Positions 56,182 through 64,000 of a DNA stretch of 64,000 bases are shown here, in pieces. The notes under the pieces are model-generated. The model ran no database searches and was not told the origin of the DNA. It worked only from the letters and a program-made list of their open reading frames with translations. Each line of letters opens with the position of its first letter. Position 1 is the first letter of the stretch. The position numbers and the translations under genes are program-made. Origin of the DNA: Marinobacter sediminum. GTDB taxonomy: Bacteria; Pseudomonadota; Gammaproteobacteria; Pseudomonadales; Oleiphilaceae. Location of the stretch: assembly GCF_016820575.1 (NCBI RefSeq), contig NZ_JAEMQH010000001.1, positions 744,001 through 808,000 of the forward strand, written 5' to 3'.

Positions 56182-57345
56182 CTAGTTCGATCGTTCCGCC
56201 AACCACTCCGCCAATTCCAGCCAGCTGGCCTTTGGCGCTTTGCTGCCCGCCAGAATGCCCATGTGGCCACCGGGCACGACGCGGAAGGTGACGTCGACTG
56301 AGCGGATGTGCTGCTGGATCTTGGCCACCGCGTCGGGCATCGCCAGGGTGTCGGTTTCCCCGGCGATGGCGAAGACGCTGGCGGTGACGTTTTCCAGTCG
56401 GGCCACATCTTGGCCAATCTGTATTTTTCCCCGTGATGGCTGGTTGGTGATTAACAGGCGCACCACCGCGTCCTGCACGATTCCCCCCGGATAGGCCACC
56501 ATGCGGTCCAGGAAGGCCGAGGTGGTGGCGTGGTCGGCGACGAATTCCCGGTCGCCGAGTTTTGCCAGTAATTCCCAGTAACCCTTGAAACTGCCGATGG
56601 GGTTGGTCAGCTTGAAGCCAATGGTGTTAGCCCAGCCAGGGCTGTGAAACCAGTCTGGCTTGAGGTCGTGAAGTTTGAAGCCGGTGCGGCGCCTGACAAC
56701 ATCGGCCGCGCCTGAGAGACCTTGATACATTAACCCCAAAAGCCCGGAGGCATGGCTGTCGATAGGCGAGCCCACGATGATGGCGTTGCGAACGTGCTGG
56801 TCCTGGCTCAGGGCGGAGTAAAACAGAGTGAACATACCGCCAAGGCTCCAGCCGTGCAGGGACAGTTCCTGTTCTCCGCTGTGTTGTCGGACCCGGTTCA
56901 GGTATGCAGGGAGCAGTTCGGCCACGTAGGTGTGCAGGTTGTAATGGCTGTGGGCCCGAGTCGGCATGCCCCAGTCGATCAGGTACACCTCAAAGCCTTT
57001 GGCCCGCAGGAAGCGCACAAGGCTGCGCTGGGGGAACAGGTCGTAGATCAGCATGTTCACCGCCAGCGGCGGGATGATGACGATGGGCGTGCGGTAGCGT
57101 TGCCGCTCCACGGGGATTACGGTGTCGTCCAGTTCGATGAAATCTTCAGCCAGCGGAGGGTAGTAACGCAGGCTGACCAGGCCGTCGCTGTGCAAGGTTT
57201 CGAACGGGGTTTGTCCGGCTTGCACCAAGCTGGCGGCCCGAAATACCCGATCGAAGGCGTTGCCGGCATAGAGGGCGGTTTGCCGGGTCAGTCCCGCAGC
57301 TTTTGCGGTGGCGGCTTTGAGCAGGTTTGGCATGGGTGTTTCCAT
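56182..57345 (-). CDS. PhaC-like alpha/beta hydrolase with a serine nucleophile
   Basis: A 387-residue protein of the class III PHA synthase-like alpha/beta-hydrolase family. PLAVNMLIYDLFPQRSLVRF and DWGMPTRAHSHYNLHTYVAE match PhaC proteins. The nucleophile elbow is LHGWSLGGMF with Ser167, where true PHA synthases have Cys. The likely Asp and His are in AGETDTLAMPD and VPGGHMGILAG. This suggests a hydrolase or esterase rather than polymer synthesis, and no phasin or phaB gene is near. ATG 57345 was chosen; 57333 is an alternative. Confidence 0.8.
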   Translation of the reverse strand: METPMPNLLKAATAKAAGLTRQTALYAGNAFDRVFRAASLVQAGQTPFETLHSDGLVSLRYYPPLAEDFIELDDTVIPVERQRYRTPIVIIPPLAVNMLIYDLFPQRSLVRFLRAKGFEVYLIDWGMPTRAHSHYNLHTYVAELLPAYLNRVRQHSGEQELSLHGWSLGGMFTLFYSALSQDQHVRNAIIVGSPIDSHASGLLGLMYQGLSGAADVVRRRTGFKLHDLKPDWFHSPGWANTIGFKLTNPIGSFKGYWELLAKLGDREFVADHATTSAFLDRMVAYPGGIVQDAVVRLLITNQPSRGKIQIGQDVARLENVTASVFAIAGETDTLAMPDAVAKIQQHIRSVDVTFRVVPGGHMGILAGSKAPKASWLELAEWLAERSN

Positions 57346-57529
57346 CACATGTGGTATCGGTATTAAAGTGATCCGTAGTCTGCGCTCACGATAAGGCACC
57401 AGGCCAGCCGCGGCTATGGCAGATCCGTCCAACCGCGCGGGCAAGGTGGTCACTTTCGGCCACTGCCCAAGTGGGTCTCTGGTTGCTATCATTGCCAGCC
57501 ATTCAGACAACAATCACCACAGGAATCGC

Positions 57530-58429
57530 ATGCTCAGCTTCCTACCCGCTCCCGTTATCGGCGTTATCAATTCCATCCTGCTCGGCATTAACACCTTGTT
57601 CTGGTGCATCCTGCTCTATATTCCGGCCGTGTTGAAGCTGGTGGTTCCGCACAAGGGCTTCCGGGTGTTGTGCACCAAGTTGATTATTGCCATTGCTGAG
57701 GCCTGGGTCGCCTGCAATGGCGCCTGGATGAAGCTGACCCACGCCACCCGCTGGGATGTCAAAGGTGCCGCAGAGCTGGAGCGGGAAAGCTGGTACCTGG
57801 TGCTCAGTAATCATCAGAGCTGGGTGGATATTTTGGCGATGCAGCGGGTGTTCAATCGCCGGGCGCCGTTCCTGAAGTTTTTTCTGAAGCAGCAGTTGAT
57901 CTGGGTGCCGGTGATTGGCCTGGCCTGGTGGGGGCTGGATTTCCCGTTCATGAAGCGCTACACCCGGGAATACTTGATCAAGCATCCTGAGAAACGCGGT
58001 GAGGATCTGAAGGCGACCCGCATTGCCTGTGAGAAGTTCCAGCATACGCCGGTCAGCGTGATGAACTTTGTCGAGGGCACTCGCTTTACCCAGGCCAAGC
58101 ACGACAAGCAGAAATCATCTTATCAGCACCTGCTGGTGCCGAAGGCCGGTGGTGTGGCGTTCGTGCTGGATGCCATGGGGGATTCGATTGAGACCCTGGT
58201 GGATGTGACCATCGCCTATCCGGATGGCGCGCCCACGTTCTGGGATTTCATCTGTGGACGGGTGAAGGACATCCGGATGGAGATCCACACGGTCGCTATT
58301 CCCAGTCACCTCAAGGGCCGGGATTATTCAGCGGACGCGGAGCATCGAAGAAACGTCAAGGATTGGCTGGCGGAACAGTGGCAACAGAAAGATGCGCGGC
58401 TGGCTGAAATGCTCAGCCGCGGTGAGTAA
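57530..58429 (+). CDS. yihG: YihG-like 1-acyl-sn-glycerol-3-phosphate acyltransferase family protein
   Basis: A 299-residue membrane acyltransferase of the LPLAT family. N-terminal hydrophobic segments precede the catalytic NHQSWVDILAMQ (HX4D), FLKQQLIWVPVIGLAWWGLD and FVEGTRFTQAKHDKQ. These match E. coli YihG closely as recalled. It is likely to acylate lysophosphatidic acid. The start at 57530 follows AGGA; the earlier open codons were excluded. Confidence 0.9.
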   Translation: MLSFLPAPVIGVINSILLGINTLFWCILLYIPAVLKLVVPHKGFRVLCTKLIIAIAEAWVACNGAWMKLTHATRWDVKGAAELERESWYLVLSNHQSWVDILAMQRVFNRRAPFLKFFLKQQLIWVPVIGLAWWGLDFPFMKRYTREYLIKHPEKRGEDLKATRIACEKFQHTPVSVMNFVEGTRFTQAKHDKQKSSYQHLLVPKAGGVAFVLDAMGDSIETLVDVTIAYPDGAPTFWDFICGRVKDIRMEIHTVAIPSHLKGRDYSADAEHRRNVKDWLAEQWQQKDARLAEMLSRGE

Positions 58430-58434
58430 CGAGT

Positions 58435-59253
58435 CTAACGGCCTAGTTTTGCCAAGGTTTGCAGGGCGAGTTCCTGTCCGATTTCATTCAGAGTGAAGGT
58501 CTGCTCGATCCGCTGAAAGCCTTTGCTTGTGGCCTTCCATTGGCGTGTCTGGTCTTGTTCAGGCGGCACTCCATTGGAACTCAGCATCGCGCGAATGTTG
58601 CCGTTTTGAACGTCGATGACCTCCACTTCGAAGCTGTCGCGGGCCAACTTGCGGATCACCAGTAACATGTCGGCGTGCTCACCCAATGCGCGCATTTCCA
58701 GTCGGCGCTGGTCAGGTGACAGTCGCGAAAAGTCCCCATTTTCCAGCGTATTGTCGGTAATGCGCATGATGGCATCACGGGCTACTACACTGACACCAGC
58801 CTCAGTCAACTGGCTTACCAGTCCGCTTTGAAGTTGAAACGCGGGCTCTGCCGGTCCCGATCGTCGATTCGGGCGATACTCGGCCTGAGCCGCCATTTGT
58901 CCATGCCCCTGAAGATCTACGTTGCCGTCGGGCACCTCTCCGTTCAGTGAGCCGCGCGTTGAAACCACGCCACGGGCGTTGCTGCTCCAGTCACTGACTT
59001 GGTCATCGAAGGCTCTGTTCCAGAATACAGCGACTCTGGGTGTCTCGTTGCCATAGGCAGCACGGAAGCGTTTGATGATGACCTCGGCGCTTTCACTGCG
59101 CTGCGGTGCAGAACGATCGTTTGTCAGGTCGTTGTCGGTCAGTGATTTCTGGGCGGGCGCCATCATCGGGGCCGCCTCATGGCTTTGGCTGGCGGTCAGG
59201 CTGTAGCCAGACGCCAGCAGGGGCATGCAGAGCATCCAGGCCAGTCGTCTCAT
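58435..59253 (-). CDS. Periplasmic protein of unknown function, last gene of the LpoB operon
   Basis: A 272-residue protein with a signal peptide (MRRLAWMLCMPLLASGYSL) but no lipobox. The mature part has a Ser-rich region, then RVAVFWNRAFDDQVSDW, LVSQLTEAGVSVVARDAIMR and a beta-rich end. The two-part layout and the RVAVFWN strand recall CsgG/FlgT-like periplasmic folds, but I could not assign a family. Its ATG overlaps the YcfL stop codon (TAATG). Confidence 0.6.
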   Translation of the reverse strand: MRRLAWMLCMPLLASGYSLTASQSHEAAPMMAPAQKSLTDNDLTNDRSAPQRSESAEVIIKRFRAAYGNETPRVAVFWNRAFDDQVSDWSSNARGVVSTRGSLNGEVPDGNVDLQGHGQMAAQAEYRPNRRSGPAEPAFQLQSGLVSQLTEAGVSVVARDAIMRITDNTLENGDFSRLSPDQRRLEMRALGEHADMLLVIRKLARDSFEVEVIDVQNGNIRAMLSSNGVPPEQDQTRQWKATSKGFQRIEQTFTLNEIGQELALQTLAKLGR

Positions 59254-59708
59254 TAGTTCAGCTCCCGGACTTCCACGCGGTACTGCAGGGGCTGGGTGGT
59301 GGCAGATAACTCGCGGTAAGTGGAGAGGCTGTTGGCAGGCACCGTCGTGCGTTGCCAGGTCGGCCTGACGTCAGTTGGCACACCATCCTGATCGAAGAAC
59401 TGGGTGCGGGCTTCAATTTGGTAATCGTAGTCGGTGTGGTTACGTAGCACCGCGTATACCTCGGTGGTGCCCGTTGCGCTTGGGCGCTGGCCGTGTTGAA
59501 CGACCGACAGCCGGTAGCGTTCGCCCTCACTGAAGAAACCGCCGGTCCACGTGCGCTTCAAGTTGTAATCGGTAAAGACCACGGAATTCATGGTGACTGG
59601 TGCTGTCCGCTCGGTCAGTTCGGTGCTATCCGCCGATTTATAGGCACAGCCGGTTGTCACGCTGAGGCCGATGGCAGCAACGGCCAGGAATTTCATCAGA
59701 TGGATCAT
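59253..59708 (-). CDS. ycfL: YcfL-like (DUF1425) lipoprotein
   Basis: A 151-residue lipoprotein with lipobox TTGC (Cys21). The mature part is a single beta-sandwich domain with VVFTDYNLKRTW, TTEVYAVLRNHTDYDYQIEA and RTQFFDQDGVPTD, as in E. coli YcfL, which is encoded next to LpoB. AGGAG precedes ATG 59708, which overlaps the COG3014 stop by 4 bp. Confidence 0.85.
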   Translation of the reverse strand: MIHLMKFLAVAAIGLSVTTGCAYKSADSTELTERTAPVTMNSVVFTDYNLKRTWTGGFFSEGERYRLSVVQHGQRPSATGTTEVYAVLRNHTDYDYQIEARTQFFDQDGVPTDVRPTWQRTTVPANSLSTYRELSATTQPLQYRVEVRELN

Positions 59709-60955
59709 TGGTTTGCTCCTGAATGTGGACGACGTGAGGTGGCAAAGGCCAAGCCAGCACCGCGGCCATCAAATTTAAACTCGGTACTATCGGTGAGTCC
59801 GGGGATTGGCTGACCGTACTCGTCGATGAACCGGACAGTTACCGGCTCCCCATCGGCGGCCGTCACCGGCATCAGGTGGATGGTGTCGGGCAGGCCTTCC
59901 CAGTAGCGGACGTCGGCGCGCGTATTAGCGGAGGCGGACATTCCGTCTGCGGCCACACTGATAAGGCTAATAGCCGCAAAGCCCGCACCGACAGCACCAC
60001 CCGCTGCGGCACTGAAACCGGCCAGCGTGCTGTCCTGGCTGACTGTGCTCAGGGTTGAACCGATCGCTCTGGTGTTCTCTTTGAATTGGATTTGGCCTTC
60101 CACGATTCGATCGATGGCTCGGCCGCCCCGAGTCGAGGCTTGAAAGAAAATGTCTTCCACCGGATAGACCGGGGACCACTCTTCGCCATTTCGCATCTCT
60201 GCGGCGATATCCTTGAAATTTTTGCCGCGGCGGTATACCAGCTGGTGGTGACCGACACCATCACCGAGCTTGCGTGGAGATTTTCCGGTTTCGATGATCA
60301 GCAGGGCGTTGTCATCGAGGTCCGGAATCGGCGCGTCCGGTCGGTACAGCTTCAGCTCTGCGAAGTGATCTCTGGCAAGCTGATCACTGCCCATCTGCAT
60401 GGCGGACCAGCCAGCCAGGTACAACAATAGCGCAAAATCGGTGCTGTTCTGTTGCTCCTCGGCAAAGGCGTCCTGAAGGAGGCCAGCCAGGAAGCTGGCT
60501 CGGGCGTTGCCGTAGTCACCTTCTTCCAGGTAGATGAGGCCAAGGTACATGTAGACCATGGCACGTTCGTAGGGTTCACCCTTGAAGTCTTTTTCTGCCT
60601 CTTCGTACCAGATACTGCGGGCTTTCCGCGCAGAGTCGGTGTCGGCGTAGACGTTTTCGATTTCCAGCCGCGCCTGGGACAGCGTGTTCTTGGCCTCGTC
60701 CCGATAGCCGGCGCGATAGGCTTTGACCCCGATTTCCATCAGGTTCAGCACCTTGTTGCGCTGGCCTTCTTCGAACAGATTCTGGAAATCCGCCTGCAGT
60801 ACCGCAGGCTTGCTATCCACTAGCGATTGCTCGGACGGTGCCAGAGTTGACCGGTCATGGACTTTCGGTCCATTGGCACATCCGACCATTGTGCTGGCAA
60901 GTGCGGTTGCCAGCACAGGTTTCAGCCATGTCTTATCGATAGACCACATTGTCAC
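59705..60955 (-). CDS. COG3014-family lipoprotein
   Basis: A 416-residue lipoprotein with lipobox MVGC (Cys26). An alpha-helical TPR-like region (GVKAYRAGYRDEAKNTLSQA and MYLGLIYLEEGDYGNARASF) is followed by a Gly-rich hydrophobic segment (AAAGGAVGAGFAAISLISVA) that may enter or lie on a membrane. COG3014 is often next to lpoB and ycfL in gammaproteobacteria. It overlaps the lpoB end by 23 bp. GTG 60955 fits the Shine-Dalgarno better than ATG 60949. Confidence 0.82.
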   Translation of the reverse strand: MTMWSIDKTWLKPVLATALASTMVGCANGPKVHDRSTLAPSEQSLVDSKPAVLQADFQNLFEEGQRNKVLNLMEIGVKAYRAGYRDEAKNTLSQARLEIENVYADTDSARKARSIWYEEAEKDFKGEPYERAMVYMYLGLIYLEEGDYGNARASFLAGLLQDAFAEEQQNSTDFALLLYLAGWSAMQMGSDQLARDHFAELKLYRPDAPIPDLDDNALLIIETGKSPRKLGDGVGHHQLVYRRGKNFKDIAAEMRNGEEWSPVYPVEDIFFQASTRGGRAIDRIVEGQIQFKENTRAIGSTLSTVSQDSTLAGFSAAAGGAVGAGFAAISLISVAADGMSASANTRADVRYWEGLPDTIHLMPVTAADGEPVTVRFIDEYGQPIPGLTDSTEFKFDGRGAGLAFATSRRPHSGANQ

Positions 60956-61574
60956 GGGCCGCCTTCCTCATCTCGTAGAGTCCACTCCACACAATGGTGC
61001 CCAGTTCCAGATCGACCATTTCAAAAGTGACTTGGCTGTAACGGGATTGGGTGCCGGTATTGCGGTCGATCGCATCCAGAGAGGAAATGCGGCCACCAAG
61101 GCGGAAGTCGGCGCCGGCTTGTGCGGCGGTCTGACGAATTGTTCCGCCATCGACCGCACCATCGCGTTTCAGGTCACGCTCTTTCTGGACCATATCCGAG
61201 AAATGGCGACCGACGAAGACCATGCGCCCGTTGGCGGCACGATTAAGTTCGATACGCAGGCGGTCGGTGAGCATGTTGGTGTTGATGACCGATGTGCTTT
61301 CGTTCTTGAGGTATTCGTTATCGATGATAATGCGTGGCGGTGTTGAGCGTCCGGTAAGCATCGGATTGGCCAGCATGTCGCGCATCATCTTGTCGGTCAT
61401 GGCCACCACGTCCTGGCTCTCAATGCCCACCCCGCCGACGCTTCCTGTGGTGGACACATCCTCGTAAACGCTGGGTTTACCCCGTACGTTTTCGATATTA
61501 CTGGCGCAGCCGGATAAAATCAGGGTTGCCGTTGTCAGGACGCAGGCCGTTGTCAGTGCAGTTTTCCTAAGCAT
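60933..61574 (-). CDS. lpoB: Penicillin-binding protein activator LpoB
   Basis: A 213-residue outer-membrane lipoprotein with lipobox LSGC (Cys23). In E. coli LpoB reaches across the periplasm to activate the synthase PBP1b. Conserved strands are TDKMMRDMLANPML, RIIIDNEYLKNESTSVINTN and RLGGRISSLDAI. The start at 61574 follows GGAG; 61586 is an alternative. It is the second gene of a five-gene operon. Confidence 0.9.
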   Translation of the reverse strand: MLRKTALTTACVLTTATLILSGCASNIENVRGKPSVYEDVSTTGSVGGVGIESQDVVAMTDKMMRDMLANPMLTGRSTPPRIIIDNEYLKNESTSVINTNMLTDRLRIELNRAANGRMVFVGRHFSDMVQKERDLKRDGAVDGGTIRQTAAQAGADFRLGGRISSLDAIDRNTGTQSRYSQVTFEMVDLELGTIVWSGLYEMRKAARDNVVYR

Positions 61575-61592
61575 TCCAGTCTCCATTTGATG

Positions 61593-63143
61593 TTATCGGA
61601 CTTGCGCGAGCGATTCGGCCAGTTCGGGGTAGATCTGTCGGGTGGCATTCATGGCGTCGGCAAAATTGCCGGTATGGCCGTATTTGGCCTTTAGGTAGCG
61701 AGCCATGGAGGGTAGATCGTCAAAGCTGCGATCGGAGGAAGCGCGAATCGCTTCCCAGCCGCCGGAAGCGCTAATAGCGGTTTCCCGGCCAACACTCTTG
61801 CCGATTTCTGCGCCAACGGCCCCGCCCAGAAAGCTTCCTACAAAAGGTACTTGTTCAAGTGCTTTCTCACCCAGATAGGCGCCTGCTGCGGCACCGACGC
61901 CGGTGCCTAGAGTCGAGCCGATGTTGGCGTTGATGGCGGAGTTGACCCACTCGGCCAGAACATCGTCGCTGGTGTAGGGGCTCAGGTATTGGCCCTGATT
62001 GTCCTTGCGCACCAATTGTTCGAGGAGCTCTTCCCGGGTTGGAATCCGAATGTTGCCATTGGCATCCCGGAGCTTGCCGGTTTTTGCGGCGGCCAACAGC
62101 TGTGCTGAGGGAGCCTCATTGGTCATGCGATCTACCAACCCTTCGGGCAGCCCCGATGCTTTTAAAACGTCTCGATGGGATTGACTCATACCCGTGTAAT
62201 AGCCTGACACGACTTCCTTGGCCAGCTCACCTCCATGAGAGACATACGCTATCTGCCCGCTAGCTTCGTCAGGATAGGCGTTCAGCATGCGGAGCAGCAG
62301 TTGGTCTTCCTTGGTACCCTGTTCCAGCTCGGCCTGAAGGTCCAGGCCGCTGAGTCCTTTTGGGCCGATCAGCCAAGCCTGGTACTGATCCGGTAGCAGG
62401 TTGACGTATCCGGGTACGTCACGGTTGGTGGCATGATAGGCCAGAACGTCTGTTTCCGGGGCCAACTCGATCAGTCGAATTACTGAAGAGGGTCGGTAAA
62501 CGGAGTTGCGGCCGGGGCCGGCAAGGTAGGCGGAAATCTCGTCGGCAGTTTGGGGGTTGATGCGTTCAAAGTCCGAGCGTTGCTGGTCGATCGCGGCTAA
62601 AACGTTGTCCCTGTGATGATCAGTGACGTAGGCTTTTGCCGCGGCTATTTCTTCCGATTCGTCGGTCAGCGATCCCATAAACATCATGGGTGTCGGGAAA
62701 TAAACGGAGAAGTAGCCCTTGATGGAATAATCAACACGGCTCTCAAGCAGTGTGTAACCCTGCCAGGTCAGTGCGTAGACGTCTGCGTACTGTGACTCCT
62801 CCTGAAACGGGATCAGAGTCAGTGTGAGCATATAGCCGAGAAAGCTCGCACCACTGAAATCTGGTCCTCCAGTCTTTTCGGTCGTACGCGTTGCAACAAC
62901 CGTGGGGGCATCGACGGATCCCGGAATCAACCAATCAGGACGTTCGTCTCCGACAATGGTAAAGGGCACGGTCCCGGAGTCATAGGAGGAGTGGGCGGGC
63001 GCTCTGACACTGGTTTGATCGAATTGATATACCTGGCATCCGGCCAGCAAAGTAGCCATGGTAAGGCTAGCTAGCGCTCTTCCCACTCGCGAAGCTGAAG
63101 CGTGCTTTTTTCCGGTGGCGCCTCGAAAACGACTGAACTTCAT
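61593..63143 (-). CDS. Large lipoprotein of unknown function with a glycine-zipper segment
   Basis: A 516-residue lipoprotein, first gene of the LpoB operon. Lipobox LLAGC (Cys36) follows a basic N-terminus. The first half has extended beta segments (TIVGDERPDWLIPGS) and a hydrophobic stretch, FLGYMLTLTLIPF. The second half has a glycine-zipper stretch, TLGTGVGAAAGAYLGEK and FVGSFLGGAVGAEIGKSVG, and a helical end. The family is not recognised. It ends 18 bp before the LpoB start chosen here, so its job is probably in the same envelope function. Confidence 0.75.
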   Translation of the reverse strand: MKFSRFRGATGKKHASASRVGRALASLTMATLLAGCQVYQFDQTSVRAPAHSSYDSGTVPFTIVGDERPDWLIPGSVDAPTVVATRTTEKTGGPDFSGASFLGYMLTLTLIPFQEESQYADVYALTWQGYTLLESRVDYSIKGYFSVYFPTPMMFMGSLTDESEEIAAAKAYVTDHHRDNVLAAIDQQRSDFERINPQTADEISAYLAGPGRNSVYRPSSVIRLIELAPETDVLAYHATNRDVPGYVNLLPDQYQAWLIGPKGLSGLDLQAELEQGTKEDQLLLRMLNAYPDEASGQIAYVSHGGELAKEVVSGYYTGMSQSHRDVLKASGLPEGLVDRMTNEAPSAQLLAAAKTGKLRDANGNIRIPTREELLEQLVRKDNQGQYLSPYTSDDVLAEWVNSAINANIGSTLGTGVGAAAGAYLGEKALEQVPFVGSFLGGAVGAEIGKSVGRETAISASGGWEAIRASSDRSFDDLPSMARYLKAKYGHTGNFADAMNATRQIYPELAESLAQVR

Positions 63144-63427
63144 TTTGATACCCAAATTCCATTGGTTACTATCAGCCCGGGGCAGCGACACTCCGGAATT
63201 CGGGTATATGTATAAACGATTTTTAATGAGGTCGTCTTGCCTCAGACGTTTCGAGACGAGGCAGTTTAGTCAATTACTCAAGAATTGGGCGCGCAGCGCC
63301 TCGGTAGGTGTTTGAAAGTAAGCGCCTATTGTGAGTAAGACAAAGAACTTTCCGGAATTGCAAAACAATGCAAAATGATATTTTTAATGCATGAATCGCC
63401 GTGTCGTGTGCGGTGGCTGTTGCTATA

Positions 63428-63631
63428 TCAGCGTTCGTCATCCTCCTCCACTTCGTCCGGGTGTTCGCGCTTGTAGCGCTCCCATTCTTCCCAGTCATGA
63501 GGCGTACCTGCATGGGGCCGGCGCAGGTGTTTGGCGTGTTCCATGGCGTTGTGCTGCAAGCTGTGGTCCCGCTCCTCTTCTTCCTTGTCGAAACCGTATT
63601 TTTTCAGAAACTCATCGGGCTTGATGGGCAT
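63428..63631 (-). CDS. Small acidic protein of unknown function
   Basis: A 67-residue charged protein without signal or membrane segment. It is rich in Glu, Asp, His and Arg (DKEEEERDHSLQHN and DWEEWERYKREHPDE) and begins MPIKPDEFLKKYGFDKEE. Its gene lies 60 bp after the RNase R-like gene on the same strand. The 284 bp downstream of it, before the lipoprotein operon, hold no gene. Confidence 0.6.
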   Translation of the reverse strand: MPIKPDEFLKKYGFDKEEEERDHSLQHNAMEHAKHLRRPHAGTPHDWEEWERYKREHPDEVEEDDER

Positions 63632-63691
63632 AACGCACTCCCCTTTAACCGCAACTTTCCTTAGTTACGATGCGCCTGCCCCAGCGGTTTA

Positions 63692-64000
63692 TCAACCTTT
63701 GTTGGTGTTGCTGTCGCTCTGGATTTCCTCGGCCTCCACCAGTGTGAAATTGATCTGACGACGCTCCTCGTCAACATTGGCGAAGGTGACCTTCACTGGC
63801 TGTTCCAGCTGGAAGATGCGGCCGTTCTTGTTGTGGATCAGGCGCAGGGTGACGGGATCAAAGCCGTATTTTCCGTCCAGATCCTTGCAGCTTACGAAGC
63901 CTTCCAGGCCGTTGGCGTCGAGCCGGACGAAGAATCCGGCCGGAACGGTACGGCTGATGACTCCGGTCATGGGCGCATCGCCCAGGGTCCGAGCAAAGTC
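63692..64000 (-). CDS. RNase R-like ribonuclease, C-terminal fragment (rest beyond window)
   Basis: The last 102 residues of a protein whose start is beyond the right edge. An S1 RNA-binding domain is visible, MTGVISRTVPAGFFVRLDAN with GLEGFVSCKDLD, then YGFDPVTLRLIH, VKVTFANVDEERRQINFTLV and an acidic tail. The S1 domain followed by ERRQINF is typical of the end of RNase R/II-family exoribonucleases. The catalytic RNB domain is not in view. Confidence 0.7.
   Translation of the reverse strand, partial: DFARTLGDAPMTGVISRTVPAGFFVRLDANGLEGFVSCKDLDGKYGFDPVTLRLIHNKNGRIFQLEQPVKVTFANVDEERRQINFTLVEAEEIQSDSNTNKG

Overview
The window looks like chromosomal DNA from a marine, lipid- or hydrocarbon-using gammaproteobacterium, most likely Marinobacter or a close relative. 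This rests on about 60% G+C, on many beta-oxidation genes (FadE, a FadB-type bifunctional enzyme, thiolase, paired acyl-CoA dehydrogenases), on two Baeyer-Villiger-type flavin monooxygenases, and on gene families typical of that group. The genus is inferred; there is no rRNA or tRNA here to confirm it. No prophage, CRISPR array, transposase or integrase was seen.

Layout. 1-12.3 kb: YqhD-type aldehyde reductase (cut by the left edge), acetylpolyamine amidohydrolase, two esterase/hydrolase genes, a flavin monooxygenase, a DUF302 protein, an LpxL-type acyltransferase, RhlE helicase, then a divergent HxlR regulator and Old Yellow Enzyme pair with a tandem operator. 12.3-18 kb: pntAB, a FabR-like TetR regulator and a second flavin monooxygenase behind two tandem palindromic operators. 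18-25.7 kb: a beta-oxidation cluster (SDR, two acyl-CoA dehydrogenases, thiolase, bifunctional hydratase/dehydrogenase) with a divergent TetR gene and a pair of palindromic operators between. 25.7-43 kb: an unknown periplasmic protein, MarC, ChaC-like enzyme, DMT exporters, LysR, a taurine/nitrate-type ABC importer, FadE, a chemoreceptor, an AEC carrier, a PatB-type C-S lyase, a small carbohydrate-binding protein and an M14-type deacylase. 43-47 kb: a molybdenum hydroxylase with a triheme cytochrome c. 47-57.5 kb: a Nudix-metallo-beta-lactamase fusion, thioesterase, MATE and Bcr-type exporters, Tpx, LysR, a lipoprotein hydrolase, a HAD dehalogenase and a PhaC-like hydrolase. 57.5-64 kb: a YihG-like acyltransferase, a tight five-gene envelope operon (novel lipoprotein, LpoB, COG3014, YcfL, unknown periplasmic protein), a small acidic protein and the C-terminus of an RNase R-like protein.

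The most unusual content is a family of eight intergenic palindromic elements, 98-112 bp each. Every copy has the same core of about 65 bp, which can fold into two small hairpins. Every copy is closed by outer arms of about 17-30 bp whose sequence is different in each copy yet pairs almost perfectly within that copy. Copies lie in both orientations. Two sit as an inverted pair between the thiolase and acyl-CoA dehydrogenase genes. Six lie 22-66 bp ahead of the start codon of a minus-strand gene, so they are not simply terminators. How the arms stay complementary while changing completely from copy to copy is the main open question.

Other strong regulatory signals are three tandem operator pairs, each in a regulator/target divergent region: HxlR-OYE, TetR-monooxygenase and TetR-fad cluster.
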